This document shows, piece after piece, positions 40,450 to 48,276 of a stretch of 49,719 bases of DNA. Numbering within the stretch: position 1 is the stretch's first letter; each line of letters opens with the position of its first letter. Location of the stretch: NCBI GenBank assembly GCA_003243445.1, contig QFQQ01000046.1, positions 1 to 49,719 of the forward strand, read 5' to 3'. A model generated the notes under the pieces. That model saw nothing but the letters and a program-made list of their open reading frames with translations, did no database searches and had not been told where the DNA came from. A program made the position numbers and the translations under genes. Source of the stretch: Citrobacter freundii (GTDB lineage Bacteria; Bacteroidota; Bacteroidia; Chitinophagales; Chitinophagaceae).

Positions 40450-42878
40450 AAAGCTTGTTCTTTTACCTTCTGCAGGTTATAGTTGTGTCCGGCATCCTGT
40501 ATGCCTACTATTATGTTGCGCTCCGCAATAAGAAATTCCATCAGTATAACCGCTTTTATATCCTTGGTGCAACGCTTGCCAGCATTCTTATTCCCTTCCT
40601 GAATATACCGGTGTATTTCAGCAATGAAGATGCATCTGCTCAATGGATGAGCGCACTGCAAAGTCTGTATGGTCAGCCTGTGGTGATCGCTGTAGGTGCT
40701 GCACCGGTGGAAGAAGAAAGCATTTTCACCTGGCAGAATCTGCTGTATGCATTTTACGGATTGATCGCAATAGCGGGACTGGCGAAGATCCTTCTTTCCA
40801 TCTACCGTTTAAGAAAGATCATCGGTCAGCATCCGGCGGAACACCTGAACGGGATCCGTTTTATTAATACCGCAGAACCCGGAACACCATTCTCTTTCTT
40901 CCGTTGGTTATTCTGGAATAACCGTATTGAATTGTCTTCACAGAAAGGCGAACAGATCTTCCGCCACGAGATCTTTCATATCGAACAAAAACACAGTCTT
41001 GATACCGTATTTATGGAAATGGTCACCATCGTTTTCTGGATCAATCCTTTCTTTCACATCATGAAAAAAGAATTGAAGGCCATCCATGAATTTCTCGCAG
41101 ATCGCTTTGCCAGCAATGAAACAGAGAAATGGGAATATGCGGAAATGTTGCTCATGCAGGCGTTGAACACTCAGTATTCACTCGTTCATCCTTTTTTTCA
41201 CAACCAGATAAAAAGACGTATAGCCATGATTACAAATCCACAAAAAACAAGTCACCAATACCTGCGCAAACTGCTGGTATTACCATTAGCAGCGTTGTTG
41301 ATAACGTTGTTTGCCTTCAGCTACAAAGAAAAACAAGCAAATCCACTGCCGGAGATCACGATACTTGATCTTCCAACTGCAATCACTGACTCAGTCCCAT
41401 CAAAAGCTCCTTATGACATAAAAGCAGATGTGATCAATATCACCGGCGATGGATTTAACAAAGAGAATCAGCAAATCCCTCCGACCCTGATCATCTTCAA
41501 TGGTAAGGAGTACACGAGCGAAGAATTCAAAGATTTTACCGGCGAAAAGAAGAACGATGTTGTAATTGATGCAAAATATGTGATCTCCACTCCCGCCAAC
41601 GATAAAAAAGCTCTTGCCAAATACGGTGAGAAAGCAAGAGGTGGCGTACTTGAATTGAAAGGGGCCACTATTGATACAGTTCCTGCAAAAAAAATTATCA
41701 ATGTCAAGCTCGTAGGTACAACTATACAAACAGATAAACAGCCGTTGCTGGTACTTGACGGGGTGGTGAAAGAAAACGCGGATTATCAGAATACGTTGAC
41801 GAAGATCGTGCCTGACGATATTGAATCCATCACCGTACTGAAAGATGCCAGCGCAGAAAGTCTCTACGGTCCAAAAGGCAGGAATGGTGTACTGCTGATC
41901 ACTACCAAAGACGGCGTGTCCGGCAAAACGCAACCTGTAATAAAGGACGATCTGAAAGACGTTGTTGTTACTGGTTATGGCATAAAAAAAGCCAATATTG
42001 ACTCCGTAACCAGTCTCAGATTAGTTCCTTCCAATCAGGTTACTAAAAAAGTCGCCGGCGTGCAAATTGAAAAATCTGATACGGTCAGGACCGGCGTGAT
42101 GGATATAGTTGTTGAAGAAAGAAAACCGAAACTGGAAGAAGTAACAGTGACGGGTTACGCAACTAAAAAAGTACAGGGTGTTGAAGTCAAAAATACACCT
42201 GCGGAAAAGAGTAAGATCGAAGAAGTAACTGTTGTAGGTTATCCAAGAGCGGGAAAAGTGAACGGAGTTTCTGTTTCATCCAGTCAATTGGACGTAGAAC
42301 CCGCATTTCCGGGTGGCGCATCTGCCTGGTATAACTTTGTTTCAAGAAATGTAGACGCAACTGCTCCGCTCAAAAAAGGAGCGCCTGCAGGTCAGTACAC
42401 AGTGGTTGTACGCATGAAGGTTGATAAAGACGGAAGACTCAGCGATTTCAAAGCGATCACCAATCATGGCTATGGAATGGAAGACGCAGCCATCCGTGTG
42501 CTGGAAAAAAGTCCTTACTGGAATCCGGGTTACAGGAATGGCGTTGCGATCAACTCCTATAAATTTCAACCGATCGTTTTTGCTGTAGTAAATGAAAAAG
42601 GCGAGATCAAAGGCGAAATCCCGGAAAATACGGCAACCATTTATCCAAACCCGGTTAAAGACAATCTTTCTGTACTGTTCAACAGCAAGAACAGCCGCAC
42701 AGTTGGAGTCAGCATCGTGGATATGAATGGTAAAACCTATACACGGAACAGTCTTACACTTGCGAAAGGCTCAACCACCTCCAGCATTTCTACCAAAGAT
42801 CTTGCACCAGGCACTTACCTGTTGCGCGTAACGGGGAATGACGATGCAACACAGACGTTCAAGTTTGTAAAAGAATAA
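40446..42878 (+). CDS. BlaR1-type M56 protease fused to plug, TonB and T9SS-tail domains
   Basis: Sensor-like membrane protein of 810 aa. Four N-terminal hydrophobic segments surround the cytoplasmic zinc site HEIFH (His174, Glu175, His178). The segment LLVLPLAALLITLFAFSY (about 275-295) leads into the periplasm. There follow a TonB-receptor-plug-like segment (about 430-490, LLVLDGVV, IESITVLKDASAESLYG and GVLLITTKDG), three SusC-signature repeats (VVVTGYGIKKA near 506, EEVTVTGYATKK near 563, EEVTVVGYPRA near 592), a TonB C-terminal domain (about 615-718, with PAFPGGASAW) and a T9SS type A-like sorting tail (about 730-810, TIYPNPVKDNLSV). It probably cleaves the adjacent BlaI; the signal it senses is unknown. 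A terminator follows. Confidence 0.85.
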   Translation: MKSLFFYLLQVIVVSGILYAYYYVALRNKKFHQYNRFYILGATLASILIPFLNIPVYFSNEDASAQWMSALQSLYGQPVVIAVGAAPVEEESIFTWQNLLYAFYGLIAIAGLAKILLSIYRLRKIIGQHPAEHLNGIRFINTAEPGTPFSFFRWLFWNNRIELSSQKGEQIFRHEIFHIEQKHSLDTVFMEMVTIVFWINPFFHIMKKELKAIHEFLADRFASNETEKWEYAEMLLMQALNTQYSLVHPFFHNQIKRRIAMITNPQKTSHQYLRKLLVLPLAALLITLFAFSYKEKQANPLPEITILDLPTAITDSVPSKAPYDIKADVINITGDGFNKENQQIPPTLIIFNGKEYTSEEFKDFTGEKKNDVVIDAKYVISTPANDKKALAKYGEKARGGVLELKGATIDTVPAKKIINVKLVGTTIQTDKQPLLVLDGVVKENADYQNTLTKIVPDDIESITVLKDASAESLYGPKGRNGVLLITTKDGVSGKTQPVIKDDLKDVVVTGYGIKKANIDSVTSLRLVPSNQVTKKVAGVQIEKSDTVRTGVMDIVVEERKPKLEEVTVTGYATKKVQGVEVKNTPAEKSKIEEVTVVGYPRAGKVNGVSVSSSQLDVEPAFPGGASAWYNFVSRNVDATAPLKKGAPAGQYTVVVRMKVDKDGRLSDFKAITNHGYGMEDAAIRVLEKSPYWNPGYRNGVAINSYKFQPIVFAVVNEKGEIKGEIPENTATIYPNPVKDNLSVLFNSKNSRTVGVSIVDMNGKTYTRNSLTLAKGSTTSSISTKDLAPGTYLLRVTGNDDATQTFKFVKE

Positions 42879-43011
42879 AGGAGGATCCAGAGGTTCCATA
42901 AGTTCCAGAGGTTTCATTAGTTCCATAAGTTGGTCAGTAGCTGAAACGACCTGTGAACTTATGAAACCTATTAAACCCCTGAAACCTTTGACACTTCTGA
43001 AGCCTCCTCCT
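42879..43011. repeat. Family F inverted repeat in a convergent gap
   Basis: Left arm about 42879-42933 (GGATCCAGAGGTTCCATAAG onward) and right arm about 42953-43011 (ending AAGCCTCCTCC). Arms are degenerate 9-nt words. It follows the M56 sensor gene and precedes a terminator. Confidence 0.7.
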
Positions 43012-43044
43012 CAGATCAAGTTTTATGTTGAATTGTTAGATAGA

Positions 43045-43079
43045 AAGAGGTCCCATTCCTGGGACCTCTTCGTTTTTTT
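43045..43079 (+). terminator. Terminator of the BlaI/M56 operon
   Basis: A perfect 11-bp stem (AAGAGGTCCCA 43045-43055 with 43060-43070, loop TTCC), followed by CGTTTTTTT. The opposite strand has no T run. Confidence 0.92.
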
Positions 43080-43108
43080 GCAGTATCATTTCATTTAACA
43101 GGCAAGGA

Positions 43109-44281
43109 TCAATATTGGATTGACCCGTTTGTTGTGGTAATGGTCAGTCTTTTATCCGGTACGGATTCTTCTACCCTTCCGATCACCTGCGCGTCCACGC
43201 CGAATTTTTGTGCTACGCCGATGATCTTTGCTGCACCCGCTTCTGTTGTATAGATCTCCAGGCGGGTACCCATATTGAATACCTGGTACATTTCATGGTC
43301 ATCTGCTCCGCTTGCCTGCTGGATAAGATTGAAGATTACGGGAGGCGTAAACAAATTGTCTTTTACAATATGAACATCTTCCGGAACATATTTCAGGCAT
43401 TTGGTCTGACCGCCCCCGCTGCAATGGATCAGCCCCTTGATGCTGTCAAAATGATCTTCCAGCAACTCTTTTAGTATTGGTGCAAAGGTCCGGGTCGGTG
43501 AAAGCAACAGTTGTCCGATGTTTAGTTGCTGACCATCCACCTCTGTTTTATCCTTCATCTTATGCGGACCGATATAGACTACTGAATCATCCAGGCCATT
43601 GTCGAATGACTCCGGGAATTGTTGTCCGTATATTTTTTGCAATACATCGTGTCTCGCACTGGTAAGGCCATTACTGCCGAGTCCGCTGTTATAGGATCGT
43701 TCATATTTAGCCTGACCGAATCCCGCGAGGCCAACGATCACCTGTCCTGCTGCTATTTTCTCATTGGTGATCAGTTTTGATTTTGGCCAGCGTGCAGTCA
43801 TGGTCCCGTTTACCGCAATTGTTCTCACCACATCGCCTACATCTGCTGTTTCACCGCCCATGTAAGTAACGTTTACGCCGAAATCCTTCATATTATCAAA
43901 GAATTCCTGGGTGCCATTGATCACTGCTTCGAGTACTTCAGCAGGAACAAGGCGTTTATTTCTGTCGATAGTGGAGGAAAACAACAGTTGATCGTAGATA
44001 CCTACACAAAGCAGATCATCCAGGTTCATAACGATCGCGTCCTGGGCAATGCCCTTCCAGACGGAAACGTCGCCGGTTTCTTTCCAGTACAGGTAAGCGA
44101 GAATGCTTTTGGTACCTGCTCCGTCGGCGTGCATCACATTCACCCAATTGTCATCACCGCAAAGAACATCCGCATAAATTTTGCAAAAAGCTTTGGGATA
44201 AAGGCCTTTATCCAGTTTTTTGGTCGCGGCGTGCACCTCTTCTTTCTGTGCTGAAACGCCTCTTTTCGTATATAAGCTCAT
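43109..44281 (-). CDS. purM: Phosphoribosylformylglycinamidine cyclo-ligase (AIR synthase)
   Basis: ATP-dependent purine biosynthesis enzyme converting FGAM to AIR. The 390-aa product has MHADGAGTKSILAYLY, DDLLCVGIYD, YMGGETADVGDVVRT and GLAGFGQAKYERSYNSGLGSNG, followed by HCSGGGQTKCLKYV and the C-terminal nucleotide-binding GTRLEIY. It is longer than the 345-aa Escherichia coli enzyme, as I recall for Bacteroidota purM. The start is ATG. A weak TACATTCG element lies about 17 nt upstream. It converges with the M56 sensor gene and diverges from ribF. Confidence 0.93.
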   Translation of the reverse strand: MSLYTKRGVSAQKEEVHAATKKLDKGLYPKAFCKIYADVLCGDDNWVNVMHADGAGTKSILAYLYWKETGDVSVWKGIAQDAIVMNLDDLLCVGIYDQLLFSSTIDRNKRLVPAEVLEAVINGTQEFFDNMKDFGVNVTYMGGETADVGDVVRTIAVNGTMTARWPKSKLITNEKIAAGQVIVGLAGFGQAKYERSYNSGLGSNGLTSARHDVLQKIYGQQFPESFDNGLDDSVVYIGPHKMKDKTEVDGQQLNIGQLLLSPTRTFAPILKELLEDHFDSIKGLIHCSGGGQTKCLKYVPEDVHIVKDNLFTPPVIFNLIQQASGADDHEMYQVFNMGTRLEIYTTEAGAAKIIGVAQKFGVDAQVIGRVEESVPDKRLTITTTNGSIQY

Positions 44282-44322
44282 TGTGGAGATTGTGGCGCGA
44301 ATGTAGCTAATTTTTGAGAGAA

Positions 44323-44474
44323 CCGATGTTAGATGTTCGATGGTCGATGGAGGACTATGCCTATGGATCAGACCTTCTTTACAGATGCCTCCGGATGCCA
44401 GAAAATGCTATTTGCATTACAGGGCCACAAACGTCAGAGCCGACCATCGACCATCCAACATCGATCATCGATCA
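44323..44474. repeat. Family B inverted repeat in a divergent gap
   Basis: Left arm 44323-44350 (CCGATGTTAGATGTTCGATG onward) and right arm 44439-44474 share CGATGTT, CGATGG and GGTCGG words. It is divergent between purM and ribF, 5' of both. A TATCTTTG promoter element for ribF directly follows the right arm. Confidence 0.7.
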
Positions 44475-44479
44475 TGCCT

Positions 44480-44487
44480 TATCTTTG
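44480..44487 (+). promoter_or_regulatory. -7 promoter element TATCTTTG deciding the ribF start
   Basis: Exact TAnnTTTG match ending 7 nt before the ATG at 44495. It would exclude the longer in-frame start at 44333, which runs through the repeat arms. Confidence 0.6.
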
Positions 44488-44494
44488 CCCCTTT

Positions 44495-45439
44495 ATGCAA
44501 ATTCACAAAAACCTGGATCAGTTACCCTCTTTCAACAACGCAGTGGTAACGATCGGCACTTTTGACGGCGTGCATGCCGGACACCGCCGGATCATTGACA
44601 AGATGATGAGTGAGGCGCGGGCGGTGAATGGGGAAACGGTGATCATTACGTTCCACCCGCACCCGAGAAAGGTAGTGTCTTCGACAATATTGGGGATACG
44701 GTTGATCAACACACTGGAGGAAAAGATCGAACTGCTGGAGCAGCTGGGGATTGATCATGTGGTGGTGGTGCCATTTACCGATGCATTTGCCAATCAGACG
44801 GCGGAGGATTATATCGAACATTTCCTCGTAAAACGGTTCAACCCGCATACGATCATTATCGGATATGATCACCGGTTCGGCAAGGAGAGAAAAGGCGATT
44901 ACCGCCTGCTGGAGCTGATGGTGTCTCGTTTTGACTACCAGTTAAAGGAAATTCCCAAACATATACTGGACGAGATCGCGATCAGTTCAACCCGTATCCG
45001 CGAAGCGCTGCTGGAAGGACGTATTGAAATTGCCGACAAACTTCTTGGCTACGAGTTCTTCTTCTCCGGCACTGTAGTGGATGGCGATAAACTTGGCCGT
45101 CAGCTCGGCTATCCAACCGCCAATATCCAGGTGGAAGATGAGGAGAAGATCGTTCCGGGCAACGGCATTTATGCAGTCTATGCCTCCGTGCTGAATGAAA
45201 GCAACCGCAATGGTGAGACGAGGTTAAAGGGAATGATGAGTATCGGCTTCCGCCCCACAGTGGATGGCAAAAAACGGGTGATCGAAGTAAATCTTTTTGA
45301 TTTCAATCAGGATATCTACGGCAAAACGCTTCGCGTCTATGTAAAAAAATATCTCCGCGAGGAAATCAAATTTGATTCCCTTGAAGCACTGATCAAACAG
45401 ATCGACCAGGATAAGATCGACAGCATAAGCGTGCTCTGA
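44495..45439 (+). CDS. ribF: Bifunctional riboflavin kinase/FAD synthetase
   Basis: Makes FMN from riboflavin and then FAD. The 314-aa product has an N-terminal nucleotidyltransferase domain with TIGTFDGVHAGHRRIID and IIGYDHRFGKERKGD, and a C-terminal flavokinase domain with GDKLGRQLGYPTANI and GIYAVYA. Length matches RibF. The ATG at 44495 is chosen because a promoter element ends 7 nt before it, and the longer frame from 44333 translates repeats. A terminator at 45479 follows. It converges with the lipoprotein gene. Confidence 0.94.
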   Translation: MQIHKNLDQLPSFNNAVVTIGTFDGVHAGHRRIIDKMMSEARAVNGETVIITFHPHPRKVVSSTILGIRLINTLEEKIELLEQLGIDHVVVVPFTDAFANQTAEDYIEHFLVKRFNPHTIIIGYDHRFGKERKGDYRLLELMVSRFDYQLKEIPKHILDEIAISSTRIREALLEGRIEIADKLLGYEFFFSGTVVDGDKLGRQLGYPTANIQVEDEEKIVPGNGIYAVYASVLNESNRNGETRLKGMMSIGFRPTVDGKKRVIEVNLFDFNQDIYGKTLRVYVKKYLREEIKFDSLEALIKQIDQDKIDSISVL

Positions 45440-45478
45440 TCTGTGAACAGGACATTTTGCGTGATAGTGCCGTTGTAT

Positions 45479-45521
45479 AAAGTTAAAGGTGCAGTAGTCA
45501 AACTACCGCACCTTTAACTTT
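45479..45521. terminator. Bidirectional terminator, 20-bp stem
   Basis: Arms 45479-45498 and 45502-45521 pair over 20 bp with one mismatch and loop CAA. A/T-rich outer ends serve ribF and the convergent lipoprotein gene. Confidence 0.9.
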
Positions 45522-45604
45522 ATTGAGTATAGCTGGCTTTTTCTGAAGATCTTTTATTGGCTCTCTCCTGCTATTTTTTACTACTAACGCAACGTTCGCA
45601 TCGA

Positions 45605-46357
45605 TCAATATTCTACGCGGAACTCAAGCTTTGTTGCATCTTCAAAGAAGTCGCCCATATCGCCTTCTACCGTTACAGTCTTTTTATCATCGGAAAGTTT
45701 TACGCTGGCGCCTTCAACTTTTTTTGCAGGTTTCGGGAGGTGGAACACGTACCGGTTGACGATCGGCATGCCCTGATCCACTGCTTCTTTCATTCCCTGG
45801 ATGGCTTTATCGTCTGATATTTTCGCGTATTTCTCTTTATCGAGTTTGCTTTCGATCAGGCCAGGAGCGAAGCTGGTATTATAATAACCTTCAAACGATG
45901 CCTGCGGCATTTGATCTTCCGGTATCCCGCCGGGCGCGCCACCTTTAGATTCCATTTCCTTTTTCATCATTTGCTGCAGCAGGGTGCCGGATAATTTTTG
46001 CACTTTGTTGATGTCCGAAACATTAGCGAAAGGAAAAGAGATATTGGTCAGCATTTTTTCATCTTCCAGGTTCATCACCATACCCATTGTACCCTTTTTC
46101 AGCAATTCCTTATCCTGCGGAGCGAGATTCGGAATACTGTCGGCAAATGCTGCCAGTGAAATAGTTGAATCCAGGTTTTTACCTTCCATTTCCTTGCCCT
46201 GTCCGGACATTTTCATAATGCCGGCTAGCTGGCTCATATCAATCGTTGTCACGATCTTTCCGCTGCCATTACCATCAATCGTGATATCACGGGTAGTTTC
46301 ACAGCTTGTCAGAAAGAACAGCGAAGCTGCCAGGCACAGAAGGGAGATTTTTTTCAT
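45605..46357 (-). CDS. Hypothetical lipoprotein
   Basis: The 250-aa product has a lipoprotein signal (MKKISLLCLAASLFFLTSC) with lipidated Cys near residue 19. It continues ETTRDITIDGNGSGKIVTTI, then a helical middle with KLSGTLLQQMMKKEMESKGG, and a C-terminal beta-rich region. I recognise no family; the 'NGSG' and 'ITIDGNGSGKIVTTI' pattern suggests a periplasmic or outer-membrane lipoprotein. I chose the ATG at 46357 over a TTG at 46375. It is followed by a strong bidirectional terminator, and its 5' side is the long F-type repeat at 46432-46981. Confidence 0.72.
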   Translation of the reverse strand: MKKISLLCLAASLFFLTSCETTRDITIDGNGSGKIVTTIDMSQLAGIMKMSGQGKEMEGKNLDSTISLAAFADSIPNLAPQDKELLKKGTMGMVMNLEDEKMLTNISFPFANVSDINKVQKLSGTLLQQMMKKEMESKGGAPGGIPEDQMPQASFEGYYNTSFAPGLIESKLDKEKYAKISDDKAIQGMKEAVDQGMPIVNRYVFHLPKPAKKVEGASVKLSDDKKTVTVEGDMGDFFEDATKLEFRVEY

Positions 46358-46431
46358 GTTGAGTATATTTTTCAAAAAGTTAGTTGCAAGTTAAGGGGTT
46401 GAGGGGGCAAAAAAAATTAAAGTGTTTACGG

Positions 46432-46981
46432 GGAGGTTTCAGAGGGGTTTAGGGGTTTAGGGGTTTAGGGGTTTAGGGGTTTCAGAGGTTTCAGGGGTTC
46501 CAGAGGTTTCAGGGGTTCCAGAGGTTTGAGAAGTTTGGGACGTTTGGGAGGTTTGGGAGGTTTCCGCGTTTGTTGGAGGGTTACTTGAGGTCTCGGACGA
46601 TTGCTGTCCGGTAAAACAGGACGCTTAGCAGTCCATCCATACAAGACAGTTAAAGTTTTTTGATTGTGTCTTTGAAATGCAAGCTTATTACACACCACGA
46701 TTGTGCATTCCTCACCCACAATTAAAATTGTGGGCTAAACGATCAGGCTGCATTCGGAAAATTGATTCAGTGAGCTGATGGAAACAAATGCTCAGTTATT
46801 TTGAGGTGCGACCAGCCCACAATTTTAATTGTGGGTGAAGAATGCGCGATCAATAAGCAGTTTGAGGCATTTTCCCAATAGGCTGCTGTGTTGAAGACTT
46901 GTCTAAACGTCCCAAACCTCCCAAACCTCCCAAACTTCTCAAACCTCTGGAACCTCTGAAACCCCTGAAACCTTCCCCTCC
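46432..46981. repeat. Long F-type inverted repeat with permuted word order
   Basis: The left arm (about 46432-46563) has GGGGTTTA runs, then GGTTTCAGG, GGTTCCAGA and GGGAGGTTT words. The right arm (about 46906-46981) has the complements. The three words next to the core occur in different orders: GGGACGTTT is first in the left arm and last in the complement of the right arm. The interior contains a separate 32-bp inverted repeat (46705-46845). Confidence 0.75.
46705..46845. mobile_element. MITE-like element with 32-bp terminal inverted repeats
   Basis: Ends 46705-46736 and 46814-46845 are 32-bp inverted repeats with one mismatch. Each contains its own palindrome (CCCACAATT, two bases, AATTGTGGG). 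The 77-nt interior has no coding frame. A partial, rearranged copy of one end lies at 49578-49613. No target-site duplication is evident, so a mobile origin is a suggestion. Confidence 0.5.
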
Positions 46982-46982
46982 C

Positions 46983-47981
46983 CTACGCCACAATCTTATA
47001 CACCATCTCCTTCAGCAATGACGCATCTTCCGTCGGGGCTGCATTTATGCCGATGCTTTTAAGGTTGTATTGATGCAGCAGCAGTAAGATGCGCTCCACA
47101 CCGGCATAGTCGTACAGGCGGGAAGCCTGCACGTAGTCTTTTACAAAGAAGGGACTTACGCCGATAGCGGTGGCGATGGCTTTTTCATCGGAAGATCCTG
47201 CACCGAAGATCATGAAGACCTTGCTGAAAAAACCATAAAGAGATGGCAGGATCAGTTGTATAGGTGCTGCTTTGGGATTTGATTCGAAATACTGGATGAT
47301 GCGGATGCTTTTCGCAAGATCCTTTTTTGCGAGTGCGGCCTGTAATTCAAATACATTGAAGTCTTTGCTTACGCCGACAAATTCTTCAATGTCATCTTCA
47401 GCAATATTTTTTCTTTTCGCAAGATTGACTGAGATCTTTTCGATCTCATTTTCTATACGGCTAAGATCGTTACCGATATGATCGATCAGCAATGCAAGTC
47501 CTTTGGGAGAAATGGTCAGCTCTTTAGAACGGAGCAATTCCTGCGTCCATTCAGGCAACTGGCTGTCATAGATCTTTTTTGTGCTGATGAAGACACCTTT
47601 TTCTTTCAGCACTTTTGCAAATTTGGTTCGCCCGTCTACTTTTTTGTCTTTATAAGACACAACAAAAATGGTCGACTGCAAAGGGTTCTCCACATATCCT
47701 TCGAGCTTTTCTATATCACGCATTTGCTGCCCTTCTTTGAGCAGCACCACCTGCCGTTCAGCAAACATCGGATAACGTCTGCATGCGTTTACAATATCCG
47801 CCCAGGAAGAATCTCTTCCATAAAAAACGGATAGATTAAACGAGGCTTCGCTTTCGGGCAAAAGATGATGTTCAGCATAATCCATCACTTTATCGATGAA
47901 ATACTCCTCTTCACCTTCGAGCCAGTAAACGGGTTTGAATACCCCCTTTTTCCATTCAGCTATGATTTTTTCAACCGCCAT
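46983..47981 (-). CDS. holA: DNA polymerase III subunit delta
   Basis: Clamp-loader subunit that opens the beta sliding clamp. The 332-aa product has the N-terminal AAA+-like region (PVYWLEGEEEYFIDKVMDY), FVVSYKDKKVDGRTKFAKVL, the lid-like NDLSRIENEIEKIS and the C-terminal collar domain (QAALAKKDLAKSIRIIQYFE onward). Length and layout match HolA. The start is ATG; a one-mismatch promoter element (TATCTTAG) lies about 10 nt upstream. The long F-type repeat adjoins its stop codon. The divergent neighbour is the coiled-coil membrane protein. Confidence 0.93.
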   Translation of the reverse strand: MAVEKIIAEWKKGVFKPVYWLEGEEEYFIDKVMDYAEHHLLPESEASFNLSVFYGRDSSWADIVNACRRYPMFAERQVVLLKEGQQMRDIEKLEGYVENPLQSTIFVVSYKDKKVDGRTKFAKVLKEKGVFISTKKIYDSQLPEWTQELLRSKELTISPKGLALLIDHIGNDLSRIENEIEKISVNLAKRKNIAEDDIEEFVGVSKDFNVFELQAALAKKDLAKSIRIIQYFESNPKAAPIQLILPSLYGFFSKVFMIFGAGSSDEKAIATAIGVSPFFVKDYVQASRLYDYAGVERILLLLHQYNLKSIGINAAPTEDASLLKEMVYKIVA

Positions 47982-48073
47982 AAGAAGCTAAGATACAGGC
48001 TTTAGCCATTTTTTCCGGATCGCGTTTCCAAAGTTTTGCACGCCCAAAAAAAACTTTCTGGCACGGTTTTCGG

Positions 48074-48112
48074 AATTGACAACGCGAATTTCCGAACGCA
48101 AATTTCGCGAAA
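48074..48112. repeat. Small family G-like palindrome upstream of holA
   Basis: CGCGAATTT near 48077 faces AAATTTCGCG near 48099, around CCGAACGC. It is in the divergent gap between holA and the coiled-coil gene. The words resemble the ACGCGAATT family at 30491. Confidence 0.5.
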
Positions 48113-48276
48113 TGAAATTTAACCGAAGTAATTAAAATCCATGAGGATTATACGAATGTTTTGATCCAACGATGCTGTAAAAAACCACCGTTCATACTGA
48201 AAGTTTACTAATCATTTAACGAAACAAAAGAGAAGTATTACATTTAAAAATTTTAAACATTTAAAACCCACTCTAT

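Larger units (their letters stand above)
46358..46982. other. Repeat-filled gap of 625 bases, no gene
   Basis: No credible coding frame. It holds the long family F-type inverted repeat (46432-46981) and, nested inside, the 141-bp MITE-like element (46705-46845). Minus-strand genes flank both sides. Confidence 0.8.

Noticed and set aside
44333..44494. Upstream start for ribF
   Set aside because: Would translate repeat arms and lies upstream of a promoter element.
46432..46563. CRISPR-like array
   Set aside because: The repeats are 8-9 nt with no spacers of constant length and no cas genes nearby.
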